18,339 bases of DNA, taken from VRUE01 sp044867645. Its GTDB lineage: Bacteria > Actinomycetota > Thermoleophilia > Solirubrobacterales > 70-9. Numbering within the stretch: position 1 is the first letter of the stretch; every line of letters starts with the position of its first letter. The notes below the pieces were generated by a model. The model searched no databases and was not told where the DNA came from. It worked only from the letters and a program-made list of their open reading frames with translations. Both the position numbers and the translations under genes were made by a program. The stretch is from the NCBI GenBank assembly GCA_044867645.1, contig JBIOVI010000035.1:1-18339 (forward strand), given 5' to 3'. Below are positions 5,613 through 11,838 of the stretch, piece by piece.

Positions 5613-6713
5613 GTGGAGAAAGGCGGCGGCAAGATGATCATCGGAATGCGAGAGGAGGCGCGTGACCGGGTTCGCGACCAGCGGATCGAGCGAGTCGTGG
5701 AGCTGGTCCCGCCGGAAGCCCTGCTCGGCGACCTACCACTTGGCGAGGGGCGCGCACAAACCGTGGTGGGCGGCCGCGCGGACGTCGGCAACGTCCTCGA
5801 GCGAGTCGACGACCGGCTGCTTGTCGTGGTCGGTCCCTGCAGCGTCCACGACGTCGAGGCTGCCCTCGACTACGCGGGCAGGCTCGCCGAGCTGGCAGGG
5901 GAGCTGGGCGACGACCTGCTCGTCGCGATGCGCGTCTACTTCGAGAAGCCGCGGACGACGACCGGCTGGAAGGGCCTGATCAACGATCCCTACCTGGACG
6001 GCTCCTGCGACGTCAACGCCGGCCTGCGCATGGCCCGCACCCTGCTGCTCCAGGTGCTGGACCTCGGCTTGCCGATCGGCTGCGAGTTCCTCGACCCGAT
6101 CACGCCGCAATACATCTCCGACACGGTCGCCTGGGGGGCGATCGGCGCGCGCACGACGGAGAGCCAGATCCACCGCCAGCTCGGCTCGGGTCTCTCGATG
6201 CCGATCGGCTTCAAGAACCGCACCGACGGCGACATCCAGGTTGCGGTCGACGCGGTTCGCGCCGCAGCTGCCTCGCACGCCTTCGCCGGCATCGACGACG
6301 CCGGCCGCCCGGCGATCCTCCACACCGCCGGCAACCCGGACGGCCACGTCATCCTGCGCGGCGGTCGCGGCGCTCCGAATTGCGATCCGGAGGGCGTCGC
6401 CGCCGCGCTCGGGAAGCTAGCGTCCGCGGGCCTCGCGGAGCGGTTGGTGATCGACGCCTCCCACGACAACAGCGACAAGGACCCGGAGCAGCAGCTGCAG
6501 GTGGCGGGTGAGATCGCCGACCAGGTTGCTGACGGCAACAAGGCGATCGTCGGTGTGATGCTGGAGTCGTTCCTGGTCGAAGGCCGCCAGGACCTCGGCG
6601 ACGGCAAGTCGCTCACCTATGGTCAGTCGATAACCGATCCATGCCTCGACTGGGACGACACGGTAGCGGCGCTGGAGAGGCTGGCGGCAGCGGTCAAGGC
6701 CCGGCGCGGCTGA
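5613..6713 (+). CDS. aroF: 3-deoxy-7-phosphoheptulonate (DAHP) synthase, AroFGH type
   Basis: It condenses phosphoenolpyruvate and erythrose 4-phosphate to DAHP, the first step of the shikimate pathway. The 366-residue product is of the class I AroFGH (E. coli-like) type. It has a short N-terminal arm with RIERVVELVPPEALL (24-38), GPCSVHD at 74-80 with metal-binding Cys76, YFEKPRTTTGWKGL at 109-122, GARTTESQIHRQL at 178-190, and later DASHDNS, GVMLESFLVEG and SITDPCLDW, which carry the other expected metal ligands His, Glu and Asp. The N-terminal arm is the part that binds the feedback amino acid in E. coli enzymes, so inhibition by Tyr or Phe is plausible. Many actinobacteria use the unrelated class II enzyme instead. 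The gene ends in TGATG, so tyrA is coupled by a 1-nt overlap. The paralogue letter is not certain. Confidence 0.94.
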   Translation: MEKGGGKMIIGMREEARDRVRDQRIERVVELVPPEALLGDLPLGEGRAQTVVGGRADVGNVLERVDDRLLVVVGPCSVHDVEAALDYAGRLAELAGELGDDLLVAMRVYFEKPRTTTGWKGLINDPYLDGSCDVNAGLRMARTLLLQVLDLGLPIGCEFLDPITPQYISDTVAWGAIGARTTESQIHRQLGSGLSMPIGFKNRTDGDIQVAVDAVRAAAASHAFAGIDDAGRPAILHTAGNPDGHVILRGGRGAPNCDPEGVAAALGKLASAGLAERLVIDASHDNSDKDPEQQLQVAGEIADQVADGNKAIVGVMLESFLVEGRQDLGDGKSLTYGQSITDPCLDWDDTVAALERLAAAVKARRG

Positions 6714-7795
6714 TGCGCGTAGCCGTTCTCGGGGTGGGCCTGATCGGGGGCTCGATCGGGCTCGCCGCGCGGGGGCGGCTCGGTTGCGAGGTCGTCGGCT
6801 GGGGGCCGAATCGGCCGACCGTCGACCGCGCGCTCGAGCTGGAGGCGATCGACCGACCGGCGGCTTCCGCCGCCGAGGCCTGCGATGGCGCGGACGTCGT
6901 CTTCTGCGCCGCCCCGGTCTCCCTGTTGCCGGAGCTGGTCGCTGCCGCGCTCGACGCAAGCGACGGGGACACGGTCGTCACCGATGCCGGCTCGACCAAG
7001 CGTCAGCTCGTCGGCGCCTTTGGTGACGATGAGCGCTTCATCGGCGGTCATCCGCTGGCAGGAGCCGAGACCGCCGGCGTCGCAAACGCCCGCGCCGATC
7101 TCTTCGAGGGCGCCCGCTGGTACCTGACGCCGACAGAGCGCTCCAGCGGCATCCTCTATGACCGTCTGCAGCGGACGATCGCCGGACTCGGTGCCCGGCC
7201 ACAGGCGATCGACGCCGAAGCGCACGACCGGCTGATGGCAACGGTGAGCCACCTGCCGCACGTGCTCGCCAACGTCCTCGCCGCCCAGGCGGCGGCGGAG
7301 CTGACCCGCGACTCCGAGCGACTGCCGGAGGTGGGCCCGAGCTTCCGCGACGCGACCCGAGTCGCCGGCTCGAACCCATCGATTTGGGGCGACATCTTCA
7401 CCGCCAACAGCGACGCTGTCGTGGCGGCGATCGACGATGCCGTTGCCCGTCTAGGGGAGGCGCGGGAGCTGATCCGCTCAGGTGAGGCGGACGGGATCGC
7501 CGCCTGGCACGCCACGGCGGGCGCCGACCGTCGCAACCTGCTGGAGACGGAGCTTGCTGGCGGGCCGCTGCGCGAGCTGCGCGTCGTCGTCGCCAACCGG
7601 CCCGGCACCGTGGCCGAGCTGGCGCTGGCGCTGGGTGAGGCGGGGGTCAACATCGAGGACATGGCTTTGCACCCGGCGGCGGACATGACTTCGGGCGCGA
7701 TCTCGCTCTGGGTCGCCGGCGACGAGCAGGCCGAGCGCGCCGCGGGGCTTGTCCGCGAGCTTGGCCACAGCGCAACGGTGCTGGCCGGAGAGTAG
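6713..7795 (+). CDS. tyrA: Prephenate dehydrogenase with C-terminal ACT domain
   Basis: It oxidatively decarboxylates prephenate to 4-hydroxyphenylpyruvate with NAD(P)+, committing to tyrosine. The 360-residue product opens with the Rossmann motif GVGLIGGSIG (7-16). The catalytic domain includes FIGGHPLAGAETAGV and the helix SHLPHVLANVLAA, where a conserved His is expected to act. From about residue 286 to the end there is an ACT domain (ELRVVVANRPGTVAELALALGEAGVNI), usually a site of tyrosine feedback. An upstream in-frame start inside aroF exists at 6641, but ATG 6713 places the nucleotide-binding strand at the N-terminus and overlaps the aroF stop as TGATG. The tyrA stop lies within the -10-like hexamer of aroA. 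Confidence 0.94.
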   Translation: MRVAVLGVGLIGGSIGLAARGRLGCEVVGWGPNRPTVDRALELEAIDRPAASAAEACDGADVVFCAAPVSLLPELVAAALDASDGDTVVTDAGSTKRQLVGAFGDDERFIGGHPLAGAETAGVANARADLFEGARWYLTPTERSSGILYDRLQRTIAGLGARPQAIDAEAHDRLMATVSHLPHVLANVLAAQAAAELTRDSERLPEVGPSFRDATRVAGSNPSIWGDIFTANSDAVVAAIDDAVARLGEARELIRSGEADGIAAWHATAGADRRNLLETELAGGPLRELRVVVANRPGTVAELALALGEAGVNIEDMALHPAADMTSGAISLWVAGDEQAERAAGLVRELGHSATVLAGE

Positions 7796-7798
7796 GCC
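7793..7798 (+). promoter_or_regulatory. -10-like TAGGCC of aroA overlapping the tyrA stop
   Basis: TAGGCC ends 7 nt before GTG 7806 and differs by one base from the TAGGCT that precedes trpS, cmk and metK. Its TAG is the tyrA stop. It is weaker than the others because it lacks the final T. Confidence 0.35.
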
Positions 7799-7802
7799 TT
7801 TG

Positions 7803-7852
7803 GACGTGCCGGGACTTGAGCACCCATATGGACGCCTAAGTCCCGGCACGTC
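7803..7852. repeat. 50-bp palindromic element, copy 2
   Basis: The arms GACGTGCCGGGACTT and AAGTCCCGGCACGTC are exactly complementary, and the loop carries CCATATGG. It has the same length as the core of copy 1 at 3776-3825, with identical outer 10 bases and centre. The bases between differ in a paired way: TGG/TCA in copy 1 against GAC/GTC here. It starts 7 bases after the tyrA stop and contains the most likely aroA start codon. Confidence 0.85.
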
Positions 7853-9143
7853 TGCCCGGTTTGACCCCACGGGTGCGTTGCGTGGCGCGCTGCGGCCGCC
7901 GCCCGACAAGTCGGTCTCCCACCGGGCGGCGCTGATCGCCGCGATGGGCGAAGGGGAGACGTCGATCGCGGGCTATCTCGATTCCGCCGACACGCGCTCG
8001 ACCCTTGCCGCGATCAGGGCGCTCGGCGCCGAGGTCGACGGCGCCGGCGAGGAGACGATCGAGTCGCATATACGCGTGCGCGGCGTCGGTATGCGCGGCG
8101 TGGCACCGGCCGCGATCGACGTCGGCAACGCGGGTACCCTGCTGCGCCTGCTGCCGGGCTGGCTGGCCGGGCAGGAGACCGGCAAATGGACGCTGGACGG
8201 CGACGACTCGATCCGTAACCGCCCGGTCGACCGTGTCGCGGTGCCGCTGCGGTTGATGGGCGCCCAGCTCAGCTGCCGCGATGACCGGTTGCCGCCGCTG
8301 CAGATCGATGCGGCGCCGTTGCACGGCATCGAGTACGAGTTGCCGGTCGCCAGCGCCCAGGTCAAGTCCTGCCTGCTCTTCGCGGGTCTCATGGCTGAAG
8401 GCACGACCACGGTCGCCGAGCCGCTGCCCAGCCGCGACCACAGCGAGCGGATGCTGACCGCGGCGGGTGCCGAGATCGAACGCGGCGACGGGATCGTCAC
8501 CGTGCGCCCGGCGGCGCGCCTCGAGCCCGGCGAGATCGTCGTGCCCGCCGACTTCTCCTCGGCGGCCTTCTTCCTGGTCGCGGCGCTGCTGATCCCCGGT
8601 AGCGAGGTCTCGCTCGACGGGGTCGGGTTGAACCCGACGCGCACGGGGCTGCTCTCGATCCTCCGCCGGATGGGGGCCGAGATCGAGGTTGAGCCCGAAG
8701 GCGAGCGCGGCGGCGAGCCGAGCGGGCGCCTCCTGGTGCGCTCAGCGCCCCTGCGCGGGACCGAGGTCGGCGGCGAAGACGTTCCGCTGGCGATCGACGA
8801 GCTGCCGCTGGTGGCGCTGGCCGCCTGCTTCGCCGAGGGCGAGACGACGATCCGCGACGCCGCCGAGCTGCGCCGCAAGGAGAGCGACCGGATCGCCACC
8901 GTGAGCGAGGCGCTGACGGCGCTCGGCGCCAACGTGGAGACGAGCGAGGACGGGATGCGGATCGAGGGCACCGGCGGCCTGCGCGGCGGCGCCATCGACT
9001 CCCACGGTGACCACCGGATCGCGATGCTCGGCGCCATCGCCGGCCTTGCCTCCCGCGACGGGGTCGAGGTAGAGGGGATGGACGCCGCAGCGGTCAGCTA
9101 CCCCGGCTTTGCTGCGGATCTCGCCTCGCTGCTCTCTGGCTGA
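7806..9143 (+). CDS. aroA: 3-phosphoshikimate 1-carboxyvinyltransferase (EPSP synthase)
   Basis: It transfers enolpyruvyl from PEP to shikimate 3-phosphate, the sixth shikimate step. With GTG 7806 the product is 445 residues and has PPPDKSVSHR (31-40), GNAGT (107-111) followed by LLRLLPG, DDSIRNRPV, LRRKESDRI and DHRIAM near the C-terminus. The GNAGT-LLR block has Leu where E. coli AroA has Pro101, as in Gram-positive-type enzymes. The start is uncertain: the conserved fold begins near residue 25, and the first 16 residues are encoded by a palindromic repeat. GTG 7806 is chosen for its TAGGCC hexamer; TTG 7800 and TTG 7878 are alternatives. It follows tyrA closely and closes the aromatic block. 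Confidence 0.93.
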   Translation: MPGLEHPYGRLSPGTSARFDPTGALRGALRPPPDKSVSHRAALIAAMGEGETSIAGYLDSADTRSTLAAIRALGAEVDGAGEETIESHIRVRGVGMRGVAPAAIDVGNAGTLLRLLPGWLAGQETGKWTLDGDDSIRNRPVDRVAVPLRLMGAQLSCRDDRLPPLQIDAAPLHGIEYELPVASAQVKSCLLFAGLMAEGTTTVAEPLPSRDHSERMLTAAGAEIERGDGIVTVRPAARLEPGEIVVPADFSSAAFFLVAALLIPGSEVSLDGVGLNPTRTGLLSILRRMGAEIEVEPEGERGGEPSGRLLVRSAPLRGTEVGGEDVPLAIDELPLVALAACFAEGETTIRDAAELRRKESDRIATVSEALTALGANVETSEDGMRIEGTGGLRGGAIDSHGDHRIAMLGAIAGLASRDGVEVEGMDAAAVSYPGFAADLASLLSG

Positions 9144-9164
9144 AGCCTTAATACTCAAGTTTTC

Positions 9165-9193
9165 TTGACAAACACTCGTCCACCTGGCAGATT
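9165..9193 (+). promoter_or_regulatory. Candidate promoter of the protease gene (TTGACA, weak -10)
   Basis: A perfect -35 TTGACA (9165-9170) lies in an AT-rich patch (9148-9175) that stands out in this GC-rich window. At 17 nt spacing the -10 position reads CAGATT (9188-9193), only a partial match. The transcript would have a leader with a strong Shine-Dalgarno sequence, unlike the housekeeping genes around it. Confidence 0.45.
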
Positions 9194-9215
9194 GGTCGAG
9201 CGGCAGGCCTTTGCG

Positions 9216-9225
9216 GGAGAGGAGG
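9216..9225 (+). promoter_or_regulatory. Shine-Dalgarno of the protease gene
   Basis: GAGAGGAGG-type purine run (GGGAGAGGAGG, ending at 9225) lies 6 nt before ATG 9232. It decides for this start over the in-frame TTG at 9211, which would place the run inside the coding sequence. Confidence 0.7.
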
Positions 9226-9231
9226 CGCGGT

Positions 9232-11133
9232 ATGAAGTCCACCAGGGTTGTTGGGTCTGGTGTCGTCGTTTTCGCGATTGGTCTGATCGTCGCGGGGTTC
9301 ATCTATGCCTACGCTCAGAGCTCGGTCGCCGGCCAGACGGCGGCCGCATCCACGGCTCGGGGAGGGGCGGCGAGCGACAGGCTCGAGGTGGAAGCCGAGA
9401 TCGCCCGCACGGATCTGCCGGGCAGGATGGAAGCTGCCCTGGGCGATGCCTTCGCTGGCGCCTGGTTCGAAGGGACCACCGCGCAACTGCACGTCGGGGT
9501 GACCTCCTCGGAGGATCGCGAGACCGTCGAAGCGGTCGCCGCGCGTGCCGGCCTTGCCGACAATGTGACCGAGACGTCGGTGCAGGCGACCTGGGCGCAG
9601 TTGCAGGCGGCGCAGGAAAGCTGGAGTCGACGCCTCGCCGACCTGTTCGCGCGCACCGAAGTCGCGACCTCCCTGCGGCCGCAGTTCAATGCCTTGGAGG
9701 TCGAACTGGGCTCGGCGGTACCCGCCCAGGAACGAAGCGATCTGGAGCAAAAAGCGGCCGGCGGCGACGTCACGGTCTTGGTCACCGCTTCACAGCACCG
9801 GCATCTCGACATCGAGCGCGACGCGCAGTGCGGGGCATTTGCCGAAGACAAAGCCTTTTGCAACCCGACGATCGTCGGCGGCGTCTCGATTCAAGACGAA
9901 ACCCCCAAAAATCAGTGCACGGCGGGACCGACGGTGTTCCTTCAGGACCATATGAAACCCACAGAGACCTACCTGTTGACCGCCGGGCATTGCATCGACA
10001 AAAAAGAAGGCGGGGAAGGCATTGGGACAAAATGGTTTGGGTGGCCCAAAGGGTCCAAAGGAGAAAAAGCGGAACGGGAAGAAATCGGCAAAGCGGTCGA
10101 CTACATAAACGGCGCGGAAGGCGACGTAGGGGTGATCAAGGTCGAAAATTCGTACTGGCTGAAAGCGGGCTTCACCCCCGTCGTTCCCGGTACCGCGATC
10201 TGGACCGGCGCAGAATCGGAACCGAACGTCGTGACCACCGAATCGGTGCCCACGGTCGGCCTCGAAGTCTGCATGTCGGGTCAGTCATCGGGCACAAGTT
10301 GTGGCGAAGTCAAAAAAGTAGAACTGGAATCGGGGCTGCTGAAGGGCCTCGTCGAAGTGGCGGCGGCGAGGAAAAAAGGCGATAGCGGCGCTCCGTGGTA
10401 CAAAAAATTGGCTCCGGGGACCGTCATGGGCACCCATGTCGGGTGGAATTCCGGAACCGGATTCGCGGTTTTCGGGGCGTTGGAATCCGAGTTCAAAGAA
10501 CTGCCCACGAAACTCCAGCTGCTCACTGAAAGCACCCAGGAAAGGCACGCTTTCAAATTCGAATCCGAATCTGTGCCGGTGACGCTGACAGGGAACAATG
10601 ACGCGGCTAACGTCGTGGTCAAAACGACAGTCGGGACGATGGAATGCAAAAAAGCGACCTACACCGGGTCGCAGACCGAAAAAGCAAAGGTCGAAATCGA
10701 ACTGACTCCCTCCTACTCGGAATGCACGGCGTCAGGGGGGTTCACCGCCACGGTGGATATGAACGAATGCAAGTATCGCTTTACAGTCACAAAAGTCGAA
10801 AGCTTCACCAAACGCGAGGGCAGCGTGGACATCATCTGCCCAGCCGGCAAAGAAATCACAATCACAGTCAAAGCAGGGGAAGTGACCAAGTGCACGATCC
10901 ATGTGCCTGCGCTGAGCAATATGAGGACCGTCACATACACAAACGTCGGCGCGGGCGCGACAAGGGAAATAACAATCGACGTGAACATCACCAAATTCGC
11001 CTACGTCCATACAGCCGGGTCCGGCATCGGCGCCTGCACCACTGGCTCGGGAGAAGACGGCACGATGGAAGCGAAGATTTCGATCACAGCCGAGAAAGCT
11101 GGCGGCGAACACGTCGGGTTCTTCAGCCCCTAG
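9232..11133 (+). CDS. Secreted chymotrypsin-fold (streptogrisin-like) serine protease with pro-region and Cys-rich C-terminal domain
   Basis: The 633-residue product looks like a pre-pro-protease. A hydrophobic segment (7-28, ending AYA) is a signal peptide. Residues about 50-190 resemble the alpha-lytic/streptogrisin pro-region (AFAGAWFEGTTAQLHVGV, 73-90). The protease domain carries LLTAGHC with His253, GDVGVIKV with Asp298 and GDSGAPWY with Ser385, plus the CMSGQSSGTSCG motif (347-358) typical of streptogrisins. A domain from about 437 to the end has six Cys (472, 498, 513, 536, 554, 602) and a beta-rich look; similar domains recur in secreted Solirubrobacterales proteins (recall, not searched). 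From about residue 205 on, Lys is nearly always AAA and Glu nearly always GAA, unlike the pro-region and all neighbours. The gene splits aroA from cmk, has its own promoter and Shine-Dalgarno sequence, and is probably acquired. Substrate unknown. Confidence 0.85.
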   Translation: MKSTRVVGSGVVVFAIGLIVAGFIYAYAQSSVAGQTAAASTARGGAASDRLEVEAEIARTDLPGRMEAALGDAFAGAWFEGTTAQLHVGVTSSEDRETVEAVAARAGLADNVTETSVQATWAQLQAAQESWSRRLADLFARTEVATSLRPQFNALEVELGSAVPAQERSDLEQKAAGGDVTVLVTASQHRHLDIERDAQCGAFAEDKAFCNPTIVGGVSIQDETPKNQCTAGPTVFLQDHMKPTETYLLTAGHCIDKKEGGEGIGTKWFGWPKGSKGEKAEREEIGKAVDYINGAEGDVGVIKVENSYWLKAGFTPVVPGTAIWTGAESEPNVVTTESVPTVGLEVCMSGQSSGTSCGEVKKVELESGLLKGLVEVAAARKKGDSGAPWYKKLAPGTVMGTHVGWNSGTGFAVFGALESEFKELPTKLQLLTESTQERHAFKFESESVPVTLTGNNDAANVVVKTTVGTMECKKATYTGSQTEKAKVEIELTPSYSECTASGGFTATVDMNECKYRFTVTKVESFTKREGSVDIICPAGKEITITVKAGEVTKCTIHVPALSNMRTVTYTNVGAGATREITIDVNITKFAYVHTAGSGIGACTTGSGEDGTMEAKISITAEKAGGEHVGFFSP

Positions 11134-11145
11134 CGCGCTAGGGGC
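11126..11145. terminator. Perfect 20-bp palindrome over the protease stop codon
   Basis: GCCCCTAGCGCGCTAGGGGC is its own reverse complement and contains the TAG stop (11131-11133). No T-run follows, so it is at best a Rho-independent-like hairpin without a U-tract. It could equally be a protein-binding site. It separates the protease from cmk. Confidence 0.45.
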
Positions 11146-11186
11146 CTGCCTGGACGACGCGGAGGTACCGGGTTCGGCGAGCGCCA

Positions 11187-11192
11187 TAGGCT
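11187..11192 (+). promoter_or_regulatory. -10 hexamer TAGGCT of cmk
   Basis: TAGGCT ends 7 nt before ATG 11200, with no Shine-Dalgarno sequence between. It suggests cmk-der is transcribed from its own leaderless promoter, independent of the protease gene. Confidence 0.55.
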
Positions 11193-11199
11193 CTCGCGC

Positions 11200-11838
11200 A
11201 TGGTCATCACGATCGACGGGCCCGCCGGGGCCGGCAAGTCGACCGTCGCCCGTGCGGTGGCGGCGGCTCTCGACTTCACCTACCTGGACTCCGGGGCGAT
11301 GTATCGCTGCGTGGCGCTGGCGGGGCTGGATCGGGGTGCTGAGCTGGATTCGGCCGAGGCGATGGGAGATTTGGCGCGCTCGCTGGAGATCGACCTCGAC
11401 GGTGAGCGGGTCGTGCTGGACGGGCATGACGTCACCGCCGCGATTCGCGAGCCGCGGGTCACGGAGGCCTCCTCCCGCGTCTCGGTCCATCCGCCGGTGC
11501 GGGAGGCACTGGTCGCGCGGCAGCGCCAGCTGATCGAGGCCGGCCGCTACGTCGCCGAGGGACGCGACATCGGCACGGTCGTCAGCCCCGACGCTCCCTT
11601 GAAGATCTTCCTCACTGCATCGCCGGAGGAGCGCGCGCGCCGCCGCGCCAACCAGAGCGGCGAGGAGGAGGCGACGGTCCTTGCCGCGCAGCACGAGCGC
11701 GACGAGCGCGACGAGACCCGCGAGCACAGCGCCTTGCGGCCCGCCTCCGATGCGGTCGAGCTCGATACCACCGGACTTTCGCTCGAGCAGGTCGTCGATC
11801 GAGTCGTGAGGCTTGCTCGCGAGCGGGGCCTGGCGTGA
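11200..11838 (+). CDS. cmk: Cytidylate kinase
   Basis: It phosphorylates CMP and dCMP with ATP to the diphosphates. The 212-residue product starts at the phosphate-binding loop, ITIDGPAGAGKST (residues 3-15), and continues with the family motif LDFTYLDSGAMYR (24-36), which binds the nucleotide. YVAEGRDIGTVVSPDAPLKIFLTAS (about 117-141) and PEERARRR (142-149) form the lid-side elements. ATG 11200 follows TAGGCT by 7 nt and leaves no room for a longer N-terminus. The stop overlaps the der GTG as GTGA. cmk-der adjacency, often behind aroA, is common in Gram-positive bacteria; here the protease gene intervenes. Confidence 0.96.
   Translation: MVITIDGPAGAGKSTVARAVAAALDFTYLDSGAMYRCVALAGLDRGAELDSAEAMGDLARSLEIDLDGERVVLDGHDVTAAIREPRVTEASSRVSVHPPVREALVARQRQLIEAGRYVAEGRDIGTVVSPDAPLKIFLTASPEERARRRANQSGEEEATVLAAQHERDERDETREHSALRPASDAVELDTTGLSLEQVVDRVVRLARERGLA

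Noticed and set aside
9165..10385. 406-codon plus-strand frame overlapping the protease
   Set aside because: It is a +1 shadow rich in Arg and Gly with no family likeness, and the protease frame holds a full catalytic triad.
10644..11141. Possible frameshift splitting off the protease C-terminal domain
   Set aside because: The main frame stays open to 11133 with conserved Cys spacing. The overlapping frame is Arg/His rich and meaningless.
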